Below are positions 34,324 through 44,316 of a stretch of 64,000 nt of DNA, one piece after another. The stretch covers positions 9,441,501 to 9,505,500 of the forward strand of contig OY743189.1 of the NCBI GenBank assembly GCA_963555705.1, read 5' to 3'. The stretch comes from Ligustrum vulgare (lineage: Eukaryota > Streptophyta > Magnoliopsida > Lamiales > Oleaceae). Every line of letters begins with the position of its first letter. Within the stretch, counting starts at the first letter, position 1. The notes under the pieces were generated by a model, which did not search any database, had not been told where the DNA came from, and was given only the letters and a program-made list of their open reading frames with translations. Both the position numbers and the translations under genes were made by a program.

Positions 34324-34941
34324 TTAATAGTTACTGCAGATTTCATCTGGAATGTTTTTTATGCTGGGCAAGCCTCTCACAACCTGTAGTCTGGTCAGCT
34401 TAATGAGATCATGGTAGTTTAGATGCTCTAATCTGTTATGCCACAATTTCTCATTTTTGGTCCTGGCAGAATTGCAAGTTATGTGACTTTCAAGTGTATA
34501 GCATTTGTCTTTGGATCTAACTTCCTTAAACAAAACACTTTTTAACGGATTAGAGTTCTTGTCAAAACTTAAAACCTTGCAATAATCTTTAGAAAACATG
34601 ACAAGCAGATTATCATCACACAATTGTCCTACACTGATCAATTTTTCCTTAAGTCCTATAACATATAAGACATTGGTTAAGGTAGGCAATCCCTTGATGT
34701 TGATGATACCAGATCCATCTATCTTACCCTTTTGGCCATCACCAAAGGTAACAACATCTGTCTCGCCTTTTTCAAAATGTGTTAGCAAAGAGAGATCACC
34801 TATCATGTATCTAGAACATCCACTATCAAAATACCATGTGTTATGAATCAAAACACTTAAAGATAATTGAACTACATAAGCGTTAGTTCTAATTTTCTTT
34901 TCTTGCCTAGAAACAAGTCTTCGTTTGTGCGAATTGATCAA
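34324..34941 (-). pseudogene. SIRE protease and pre-integrase domain
   Basis: An open frame of 205 codons. WYFDSGCSRYMIGD is the copia retropepsin active site (D-S-G), followed by VTFGDGQKGKI and LISVGQLCDD. LWHNRLEHLNYHDL is the GAG-pre-integrase zinc-binding start (H..H). It continues directly into integrase. Expected function: polyprotein cleavage and start of integrase. Confidence 0.85.
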
Positions 34942-35413
34942 TTTTAAATACTCATGACACCTAAATACTTCATGACCAGATTTAGTACAAAAATTACAGA
35001 ATACCTAGAAGACAGATGTATTCTTCCGACTCTGACGAGGTTGAAATTTTATGCCGACCTAACTAACAGACTCATCTTGATTGTATAGATTTGGCTGAAA
35101 TTATCTTCTTATATAGTTCCTAGCTAGATGTGAGTTTTGAGTTCCAGCAACATTGAATTGATGATGATAGGAGGTAGATGCATCTGTGTATTTTCTACTT
35201 TGCTCCTTGTATCCGTATCCAGATTCTCTTACAAAGTTCATTTTATTGTCATGATTTTTACCTTTACCTTCATATCCAAGACATGTTTTTACACTAACAG
35301 GTCTGCTACTATTCAGGATTTCATCAAGCTGGAAAGATCCAAGTACCAGCTTCTTGATCTTGTCTTGTGCTTTAGAAAGTTCTGAGCTTAACCTGCTTAC
35401 CTTATTTTGTTCG

Positions 35414-36600
35414 TCATCTGGGCAGATGCGTCCAGATGTCTTTCTCTGCTTTGTTCAGCGAAGGCCTGCAACAGTTGGATCTTATCTTCTGCATCTTGAA
35501 GTTCTTTTTCAAATTTTCATAGTTTGATCCAGATTCATCTGGACTAGTGCCTGCATAAGATGGGTCACCAGATTCAGTATCAGATAACTGTAAAGCAATA
35601 AGGGTAGTTACCCGTTTTTCAGAATTGCTGCTGTCTGATTCTAATTCAGATTCATCTGTGTCCCCATCACTCCAAGTAACATTCATGACCTTCCTTCCTT
35701 TGGTCTTCTTTTGAGTATTAGGACAATCTGCTGCAATGTGTCCATATCCTCCACATTCTCTGCATTGAATATGACTCTTAGGCTTTCCTTCAGACACGTT
35801 AGCATTATTTTTGGGATAGAAATTGTTTTTTCTCCATTATTTTTGTGGTTTTTGATTCTGGCCTTGAGGATTTATAGATCTTTCCTTTTGCTTGCCTTTG
35901 AGGAACTTTTTAAATTGTCTGGTGAGAAGTGCGAAGCTTTCATCTTCATCTGTCTCCCCAGATTCATCTAGTTCTTCACTTCTTACCTTGAATGCAATCC
36001 CTGGTTTTTTGTCTTTCTTTCTTCGGGCCAGATTTAACTACAGGTCATTAAAGACCCTACAAGTTCCTCAACTCGCATGGTTGAAATATCCTTGCTTTCT
36101 TCAATAGCTGTCACTTTTGCATGGAACTTGTCGGGTAAAGATCTAAGGATTTTTTGTACAATCTGCTCATTTGAGTAGGTTTTCCCAAGAGCTTCGGCTG
36201 AGTTGGTGAGATCACTTAATCTGGCGTAGAAGCTTTTGAAGTCTTCTCGCTCATCCATAGATAGTTATTCAAACTCAAGAGTGATCATCTGCAGCTTGGA
36301 GGTTTTGACAGCATTAGTTCCTTCGTTTGCTACTCTCAAGGTATCCCATGCTTCCTTGGTGGTTCTTAATGAAGAGACCAGCTTGAATTAACCTGGATCA
36401 ACCAAAGAAACAATAGCATTAAGTGCTTTAGAATTCCAATTTGCATTTGCTAATTCTTCGGCAGTATATGCACATCTAAAGACAACTGTTACAACACCTA
36501 CAGTAGTGTCAGTGGGTGCTGGGTAACCCTCAACGACAGATTTCCAAGAACGTTCATCAATAGACTGAATAAAAATTCATACGAATCTTTCAATATGCAT
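35414..36600 (-). pseudogene. gag: SIRE gag
   Basis: From about 36600 downward: an N-terminal segment with RSWKSVVEGYP-like wording, a core (frame 36034-36258: EDFKSFYARLSDL, LRSLPDKFHAKVTAIEES) and a zinc knuckle CRECGGYGHIAADC in frame 35414-35797, followed by an acidic Ser/Asp-rich stretch. These are typical of SIRE gag. Frameshifts and stops occur near 36265, 36030 and 35800. A coiled-coil-like Lys-rich end lies near 35420-35520. Confidence 0.8.
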
Positions 36601-36642
36601 AGTTATTACTAGTTAACAAAGGTGTCGTTAAGATTTGTTTTA

Positions 36643-36653
36643 GCACAATACCA
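36643..36653 (-). other. SIRE primer-binding-site position, degenerate
   Basis: TGGTATTGTGC lies two bases inside the LTR on the minus strand, where TGGTATCAGAGC would be expected. The first six bases match, the rest do not, so either another tRNA is used or the site has decayed. Confidence 0.5.
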
Positions 36654-36655
36654 GA

Positions 36656-37840
36656 TGAATCTTCCTGATGCAGATTCGTCTGGCTTGAAAAACGTAAATA
36701 GACAGAATAAATTATGTAGAATTGTAAGTAGACAAGAACACAATATTTGAACTTAACGTGGTAAAAACCCTAACAGGGAAAACCCATGGCCCGCACCCTG
36801 GGAACGAAAACCAATCACTATATAAGAAAAGAGTTTATACAGATCAATCTAAACTACAGGATAAATCTACGCATAAACTTATCAAACATCCAAGAAATAG
36901 ATCACTCCCTGATCCTTCTATGGCATGAAATATGAGCTGATGTCCCACCACTCTTCAGTAGCTTTATTTGATACTACAACGCTCTTCAGCAACCTCGAAC
37001 TCCCATTCGAATATGATTCAAACCTCCCGTTTAATCTTCACGCTGAAAGCCTTTTCTTCTCTAAGTGATTGATTCCTCATCCAGGAGAACCGAAGTCACA
37101 ACACAATTGAAGCCTTGAATATTAGTGCACCACACGAAAATTGGCTTCCTGACTTCTAGAAGAAATTTAAATACAATTGGATTTCTTGTTCATCAAGAAT
37201 CCTTGTTGCATTCAATCTTGATTTCCTGCAATAAAATCAAGAATAAGATAATTAGGAATAATGGTAAGATAATCATAAATCTTTCCATAAGTGAAGATAA
37301 GGTAAGTTATTCTCTATTGGTTATGGAATAAAAGACCTTACCATATGAAGTGATAAACTTGATTACCAAGGACCAAGATACTTAGCCATATAAAGTAAGA
37401 GATCTTACCATTTTTTATTACGCTCAGCCATTAAGAGATTTTCGGCCAATCACAATATTCCTTGATTAATATTTCTTGATGTAATCTTACCATAAGAGAT
37501 AACCTTATATACCAAGAATCAAATCATCAAGATTTCGGCCTAATCACAAGCTTATCCTCGGCCAATAATAAATTTGGATATCAAGGAACAAATCATCAAG
37601 AAACTCACAAGATTTTGAGATCAATATTGATCAAAGCTCAATATTTCTTGGTTAAACAAAATCATTATCTCCAAAAATAAAATGATACAAATATAGGAGA
37701 TATTATATTCAAGAAATATTTACGTAATTTAATTAAAGTTAATAAATTACTAAATACACATCATTTAGTAATTATATTAATTTTACTTAAATTACATATT
37801 TGTAGAAAAATATAAAATGCCAACTTATACTAAGTTAACA
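36656..37840 (-). repeat. SIRE 5' LTR (1185 bp), shared with upstream unit
   Basis: Starts TGTTAACTTAG at 37840, directly behind a CCAAAGGGGGAGAT polypurine tract that belongs to the upstream unit, and ends GATTCA at 36656, before the primer site. It thus serves as 3' LTR of one unit and 5' LTR of the next. Confidence 0.85.
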
Positions 37841-38501
37841 ATCTCCCCCTTTGGCTTTTTCTATTTTTCCGAAACCTAATCATCTTTTCACAATCACAAG
37901 ACGAAGTAGAACGTAATTATCAAGCCCCCCCTATCAAAAAATCTCCCTATCAAGTTATGCATCGTAAAAATCAACAAATGCATGTAGAGAGTATCAACAC
38001 ATAGGGAGCATTAAAAAGCACTTCATCAGTAAAATAATACCAAAAAGATGATAAGGCTACTCCCCCTTTTCGGAACAGGGAGAATAAGCCATTAGTCTTT
38101 TAGAACCTGGACGGAGAAAACTGAACGTAGACTAAAGTTGATCACAAAAACAATTGTTTTAAAGCAAAACACAAGAACATTGTTTCAAAATCACTGAAAT
38201 GAACACATGGATTTGGCAGGGTGGACATTAGTCCTAGGTCTTCTTTTGCTTCTTTGAGTCAGGGAGCTTCTTGTCTTCAACCTTCCTCTTTTCTTTGGCT
38301 TCCACTGGAGCCACATCTTTTGAAGAACCTCCAACCAACTGATCTAATGTGTCTTCAAGTCGTTTGACACACACCCTGAGGTCAGATACGTTCTGCTTCT
38401 AGATGGCCAATTCTGGCATCCTTACCAGATGAATCCTATTCTCCAGCAGTGTCACCCAAAACCTGTTTACTATGAGAGGTCTGTACCTCTAGTGTTTTCT
38501 T
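37841..38501 (-). other. SIRE upstream unit, env-like tail to LTR
   Basis: Polypurine tract CCAAAGGGGGAGAT at 37840-37854, preceded on the minus strand by a degenerate Lys/Glu-rich C-terminal segment (about 38240-38400). Copy of 19788-20508. Confidence 0.55.
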
Positions 38502-40002
38502 TCATCTGACCCTGTTTAGAAACTTGGGAGTGATCACTAGATCATCCTCTAGCATCTGAACACCCTGATCATGAAGAAATTGTGAAATAATCCAAGGATA
38601 AACTAACAAATAGGTATTACCTTGTCGAGACCCACTCCCCGAGACCCTACCAACAATTGAGTTCCAAATACGGGCAGCAAGGTCAATGTTTCGTTTAGTG
38701 CCAAGGAGAAACAAAGTTCTAGCACACTCTCTCTTAAAGCTTGAATCATGGATGAGCTGGTCAAAATTTGCCTTCACAATTTTATAAAGAATTTGATATT
38801 TCTTGGACATCTCCGACCTAGGTAATTGTTTTAACCCTTTCACCGGCCACGTGATCTTTCCTCCCGACAACTCCATAGCAATTTCATCATTTGTGGCTTC
38901 CATTGACTCATCTTCATCGGCCACGTCTTCATTCAATCCTTACCACTTTCTAAGTTCCTTTGCAGAGATTTTAATCAATTGTCCTCTAACAAATAAAGAA
39001 GTGGTAAACAGGCATTCCTTGGAGTTAAAGTCAATAGGGATATTGGCATAAAACTCTTTAACCAAAGTCTCATTGATCTCCCCCTTACATTCAGTAAATT
39101 TTTTTTAACCTAAAGTGGGACACTACATCATCTACCTCAAAATCATCAAACTCTTCTATAGCCACCCTGGATTCATAATGCATTCGTTTCCCCAACATAT
39201 GCTTTTGGAAATCAGAATATGCCTCAGAATACCAAAACTTAAAATTAAAAGGGGTAAACATACCTCTTGCCATCTGCATAGGAGTGCAGACGAATGAAGA
39301 AGTATCAAATTTGGATCTTTCTGGACCTACAGACGTGTCTCCCTTATTCTTTTTCTTCTTCAAACCCACTGCGGCTTCTTCTACCTTCTTCTTTCCCTTT
39401 CTGTACAGGATCACATTTTCTTTCTTAGCCTCCTCTTCTGATTGCTCAGCTTCGTCCACATCCTCAGACTCCTCTATTTCTTCTGGTTGTTCTTCACCCC
39501 TAGACTCTTCTGCTTCCTTATCTTCCTCCTCAGATTTTTCTTCCCCGTCAGACACTTCCTGCTCTTCTGATTTTTCTTTTTCATTACTAGATTCATTTTC
39601 ACCAGGTTTATCGGCACCTTCTTCTTCTGCAATTTTAGCATCTTTTTCCCTTTTCATGGTTGCAAGTTTTCTTGCTCCCTGCAATTCACTGCGAATATCC
39701 TAGGGAGAAATATGACTTTGGCCAAGATTACCTGATATGGGTGCCAAGTTTATACCCATGGTATGTGGAATGATCAGGGTGCCCTGGCTCAATTTGGCCA
39801 TGAGGAGAGTAGGAGTTGGAGTAGTACCTGCGGTAGAGAGCGAGGTCGGGGTAGGGCTGGTGCCGGAGGTTGGTACCGTCACAATGGCGCCGACGCTTGG
39901 TGTTCCCATCTCCGATGGGTTCGGTCGGGAAGATTCTACATTGGAACCCCCTCCTTGAGTGACTCTCCTCTTTCCAGATTGGTTACTTTTAGCCATACTC
40001 AA
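38502..40002 (-). pseudogene. SIRE env-like ORF, copy B (uninterrupted)
   Basis: Three consecutive minus-strand frames: 40002-39700 (100 codons, Ser/Thr/Pro-rich), 39684-39091 (197 codons, very acidic KSEEEDKEAEES-type stretch then FTPFNFKFWYSEAY) and 38936-38502 (144 codons). Between them is the conserved EFYANIPIDF ... FVRGQLIKI region (about 39050-38940). The stop near 39698 is TAG where copy A has TTG, so that break is recent or private. Copy B shows what copy A looked like before its solo LTR arrived. The head begins with a basic segment (GKRRVTQGG). Function unproven; known only as the extra 3' ORF of SIRE elements. Confidence 0.7.
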
Positions 40003-40433
40003 GATGGGTGTCAGATTTTTGAGAGTAAGGAAGAAGGAAGTTAGGGTTTGGATGAGAGGAAATTTGGGAGTTTGGTTTGAGGGTTTTTATGTTAAGAGGG
40101 ACTCAAATACAAAAGGAATTAGAGTTCAATATGGTAGCTTAGAAGATCTTGAGAGACCTGATTCTCGCCAACTTCTTTCCTATAAAAAAGGGATAAATAT
40201 AGAAACAGAATATGTTAAGAATTAGGAAACAAAAATATTAACAAAATTGGACCCCACGGTCAACTATCTTGATCTGCAAGATTTGCTCATATTAGCCCAC
40301 AATATGCTGCCTTAAAAAGATTTCCAGAATAATATCTAAAATACGTAAATAAGGAAAAATCTAAATACTTCTGGATACCTGAGACATGTTTGAGCACTAT
40401 TGGCATCTGTTACGGCAGATACATCTGGCAGTA
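40003..40433 (-). other. SIRE upstream-unit spacer, truncated at copia 1 junction
   Basis: Matches 24521-24957 closely and stops abruptly in the word ACATCTGGCAGTA. From there on the plus strand is copia element 1 pol. No target duplication is visible at this edge. Confidence 0.65.
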
Positions 40434-41379
40434 AAAGCTCTCTAGCTATTATGAAAGGCCCCAAGAGGAACATATTGTATCTCCTTGAAGGTAAAACCTT
40501 AAAGGCCTACGAGTCTGCATTATCTACAATTTATGAAGATAGATCAAATCTTTGGTATAAAAGGATGGGACACAAAGGGAGCAAGGGGTTGAAGTGTCTT
40601 AGTGATCAGAGTTTACTAAGAAAGGATAGTGTTACACCATTAAGCTTTTGTGAAATGTGTGTTCTAGGAAAGTTACACAGGGTTAGCTTTGGGCTAGGTG
40701 AACACAAGACTAACAGACCCTTAGACTACATTCATGCTGATTTGTGGGGACCAGAAAAACACCCTACAAATGGAGGTAGTAGATTTTTCCTATCTATAGT
40801 TGATGACTACTCGAGGAAAGTTTGGGTGTATCCCCTTAAATCTAAATATGACACTTTTGGTAAGTTCAAGTCCTGGATTGCCTTGGTTGAGAAACAAATG
40901 GAGAAAAGTGTAAGAACTCTTAGGACGGACAATGGTCTAGAGTTTTGCAACTTTGAGTTCGATACCTTTTGTAAGGATAGAGGTATCAGGAGGCATATGA
41001 CTGTGAGATCTACCCCCTAGCAGAATGGGGTAGCTGAGAGGATGAATCGGACTTTAATGAATAAAGTTAAATACATGCTGATTAGTTTAGGGGTTACCTA
41101 AAGGCTTTTGGGGTGAAGCTGTTTGTACGGCTGCCTATTTGATAAATATGTCACCTTCTAGTACTGTTGACTTTAAGACTCCCCAAGAATTGTGGACTGG
41201 GAAACCTCCAAATTTGTCTCACCTTAGAGTATTTGGTTGTGCGGCCTATGCACATCAGGTTGACGGTAAGTTAGACCCTAGGGCTACTAAGTATGTCAAG
41301 TTAGGTTATCCTAAGGGAGTGAAAGGTTACAAATTATGGGTTTTAGATGGTAAGGGAAAGTTATCAATGGTTGAGATGT
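40434..41379 (+). pseudogene. Integrase of copia element 1
   Basis: Opens with LYLLEGKTLKAYESAL and LWYKRMGHKGSKGL (H..H), FCEMCVLGKLHRVSF (C..C), then IHADLWGPEK, SIVDDYSRKVWVYPLK and LRTDNGLEFCN. A stop at 41018 precedes the NGVAERMNRTL glutamate block. A frameshift near 41095 precedes the frame 41139-41381, which holds LINMSPSSTVDFKTP and LSHLRVFGCAAYAH. The protease that should come before is absent; the SIRE array abuts the pre-integrase segment. Confidence 0.85.
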
Positions 41380-43240
41380 GAAGTTTAATGAATTTGATAT
41401 GCCTTGTCTTAAGACCATGGATAAACAGGTTGAGAAGGTGGAATCTTCGAATCTTCTACTGAGAAGAAGATTGATTTTGAGGTGAAGAGATTAGGTGAAG
41501 ATAATGCAGAGGGTAGTGAAACCTAACCTCAAGTAGAAGCGGAATAAGAAGTCATGGTAGAGCAACCCGAACTAGAAATTCCTGAAACGGAAGTCCCTGA
41601 TCAAGAAACATCTGCAGGTACTAATTTGGAGAACTACCAATTAGTGAGAGATAGGGAGAAGAGACAAGTTAGACTAAATATGAAGTACATCTCTTCTAAT
41701 TTGATTGATTATGTCTTAGTTTCAGGTGAAGCCTTAGATTCAGTTGAACCTGCTTCATTTGAGGAAGAGATCAACTGTGAAAAATCTGAAAATTGGAAAG
41801 AGTCTATGAAGGAGGACCAGTCTCTGAACAAAAATAAGACTTGGAAGTTGGTTGAAAAACTAAGGAATCAGAAGGTAGTTCATTGTAAATGAATCTACAA
41901 GTTGAAACAAGGAGTAGAAGCTAATGACCCTTTAAGATATAAAGCTAGATTGGTAGCTAAAGGATTTACTCAAAGAGAGGGGATATACTATAATGAGGTG
42001 TTTTCACCTGTCATTAAGTATAAAGCTATCAGGTTAGTCTTAGCCTTAGTTGTCCAACATGATTAGGAATTACATCAACTAGATGTTAAGACCGCTTTTC
42101 TTCATGGGGAATTGGATGAGATGATTTGCGTGACTCAACCTCAAGGGTTTGAGGTGAAGGGTAAGTCGGAACTTGTGTGCTTGCTTAGAAAGTCCTTGTA
42201 TGGCCTTAAGAAGAGTCCCAGACAATGGTATAAGAAATTTGATGCTTATATGTTTAAAATTGGTTTTAAAAGGAGTGAATATGATGCATGTTTGTATTAT
42301 AATAACTGTAAGATAGGCTGTGAAGTTTATTTGTTGTTATATGTGGATGACATGTTGTTTGCTAGTTCTAGTAAAGCTGAAATTGTTAAAATGAAAAACC
42401 TTTTAAAATCGGAATTTGAAATGAAAGACTTAGGAGAGGCAAAGAAGATTCTTAGCATGGTTATTAAAAGGAATAGGGGTGATAATAGACTGACTATTAA
42501 TCAAGAGTCTTATTTAGACAAGGTGATAATCAAATTTGGTATGAAACTTGCTAAGTCTGTCAATATACCATTAGCTGCACACATGAATTTATCATCTGCA
42601 CAATGCCCTAAAAATGAAGATGAAAAGCATAAAATGAGTAATGTTCCCTATTCTATTGTCATTAGTTCTATGATGTATTCTATGATTACCACTAGATCGG
42701 ACCTTACATATGCAATTAGTTTATTAAGTAGGTTTATGTCTAACCCAGGTAGACCTCATTGGGCTGCATTAAAATGGCTATTAAGATATCTAACAGGAAC
42801 TCTTAAAAGGGGGTTGGTGTTTGAAAGGAGAAGTGAGAAGCATGAGCTTAAGGGATATGTAGATTCTGACTTTGCTGGTGATAAAGATCAAAGGAAATCT
42901 ACCACTTCTTACTTTTTTGTTTGGGTGATAATTGTATCACATGGGAATCACAGTTGCAATCTATTGTTACACTCTCCAGCACTGAAGTTGAATATGTTGC
43001 ACTCACTGAAGTTGTAAAAGAATGCATGTGGTTAAAAGGCCTATTGTGTGAACTGAACTTCTTAAATGAAACTGCTATAATATTTGTTGATAGTCAGAGT
43101 ACTTTAATGTCATGTAAAAATCCTGTTTATCATGAAAGGTCTAAGCACATTGAGGTAAAGTATCATTTCATTAGGGAGAAGTTAGCTTCAGGTGAGTTTA
43201 CATTGCTTAATTGCAACTGATGATAATCCTGCAGATGTTG
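41380..43240 (+). pseudogene. Reverse transcriptase and RNase H of copia element 1
   Basis: The frame 41554-41892 covers the linker and start of RT (NWKESMKEDQSLNKNKTWKLV). After a stop near 41890 come [20 protein letters not shown] and LHQLDVKTAFLHGELDEM. The long frame 42112-43017 (301 codons) holds LRKSLYGLKKSPRQWYKKFD, the catalytic LLLYVDDMLFAS (near 42334-42369) and the thumb. RNase H begins GYVDSDFAGDKDQRKSTTSY, then shifts frame near 42920 into 42921-43220 (SSTEVEYVALTEVVKECMWL, ERSKHIEVKYHFIRE). Five or so lesions in all; the core RT motifs are intact. Confidence 0.88.
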
Positions 43241-43428
43241 GGACAAAAGGACTTGCAGCAGTTAAATTCAACAAGTGTTTATCAATTCTTGCTATTGATA
43301 ATGGTTAGTTGTTTTGCAGGTATTTGGCTAGAGTGAGCGATGATGATTTATAACACCACACACACAAATGGATAGCACTTGTAACCGGGGAAATTGGTAA
43401 TGGATTAAGGTGACCAAAGGTGAAGATT

Positions 43429-43792
43429 TATGGAATAAAGTGGGGGTTCACTTAATCCACATGGCATCCTATGATTGTCACTTCACTTACCTATGGGATT
43501 TGAATTTGAATAAGAGGGGGAAACCCTTTCTTGGTTCATTAGACTTGGAAAATAGTTGGTGGAGAGGTAGAAGTGGGAGAGGTCCAATATATCTGGCGAA
43601 ATCTTACTACCTCCAACGAACCTAGATCAGGTTGCCATTTCTCGAGGACAACAGTGTTATGTTCCGGTGTATTTAAATGGTAGAAATCTGAGCTCAAACA
43701 AGGAACAAGAAACAACAACAAAGCTGGACATATTCCTTAAAGTTGCTGGAATCATTTTCTTCAATCTGGGAAATGAGCTTTGGAGCTCAACA
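43429..43792 (+). repeat. Copia element 1, 3' LTR
   Basis: 364 bp, equal in length to the 5' LTR, ending CTCAACA and followed by TGATC. The first bases are TATGG where the 5' LTR has TGCGG. A purine-rich ACCAAAGGTGAAGA precedes it. Confidence 0.88.
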
Positions 43793-43797
43793 TGATC

Positions 43798-44306
43798 TCT
43801 AACCGATATAAGATATCATATTGTTATTTTACACTACTACTTCACCTGTTCATGAATGATCAAATTCAACATCTGTCATTTGATTATAAATTTAATAGAC
43901 TAGGAAAAGCATCTGAAAGAAATTTGTTTATAACTACACTTGACAATGGAGTTAGGCCAAATAGTTAGTTATTCGAGTTTTAACGTAAACTATGTATCAC
44001 TTATATGTGACTGCAACTACAAAAATTCAATTGGCTAGTGGGTATGTATACTAACAGTCCTACACACAAATGCTGCTACTATTACCTGTTATAGTATATT
44101 TATTACTACACTATTCGAGGATTAATTTCTGTTCACTGGTGTATTGATGTTAAAAAAACCATTTTGGTGCAGAGATAGGAACAATTAGGGTTTTACCATT
44201 TTGTTGCAGAGATAGGAATAATTAGGGTTTCTTTTTACCACAATGGTGAATGTGATTTAACCAACACCTATACGAATTACTATATATTCGGTTCACTTTT
44301 AGCTGA
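43798..44306. other. Unassigned flank of copia element 1
   Basis: Host side of the insertion. A GCAGAGATAGGAACAATTAG unit is repeated (near 44170 and 44206), a small tandem duplication. No gene. Confidence 0.45.
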
Positions 44307-44316
44307 TGACTGCACA

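Larger units (their letters stand above)
18510..40433 (-). mobile_element. SIRE-lineage copia array (tandem, both ends truncated)
   Basis: Reading down the minus strand: partial env-like region plus LTR of one unit (40433 to 36656), then primer site, gag, pol, a long spacer, an env-like region and an LTR of the second unit (36655 to 18590), then some tens of bases resembling the leader. The segments 36656-40433 and 18590-24955 are copies of each other, apart from the 2.6-kb solo LTR inserted in the latter. Long 1.2-kb LTRs, a gag with CRECGGYGHI and an extra ORF downstream of pol are SIRE features. The upstream unit lacks its own LTR, gag and pol, so this is a remnant of a tandem array, not a simple insertion. 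Confidence 0.8.
16566..43792 (+). mobile_element. Copia element 1, split by a 22-kb nested insertion
   Basis: Two 364-bp LTRs lie 26.5 kb apart, with identical 5-bp flanks TGATC at 16561-16565 and 43793-43797, showing one original insertion. The order is LTR, AA, TGGTATCAGAGC primer site, leader, gag (to about 18508), nested SIRE array (about 18510-40433), integrase, RT, RNase H, LTR. This order (integrase before RT) is Ty1/copia. The protease portion between the gag zinc knuckle and the pre-integrase region is missing at the nest boundary. Removing the nest leaves an element of about 5.3 kb. Several stops and a frameshift in RNase H make it inactive. Confidence 0.9.

Noticed and set aside
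39284..40044. Plus-strand frames opposite env-like copy B
   Set aside because: Same antisense effect as in copy A.
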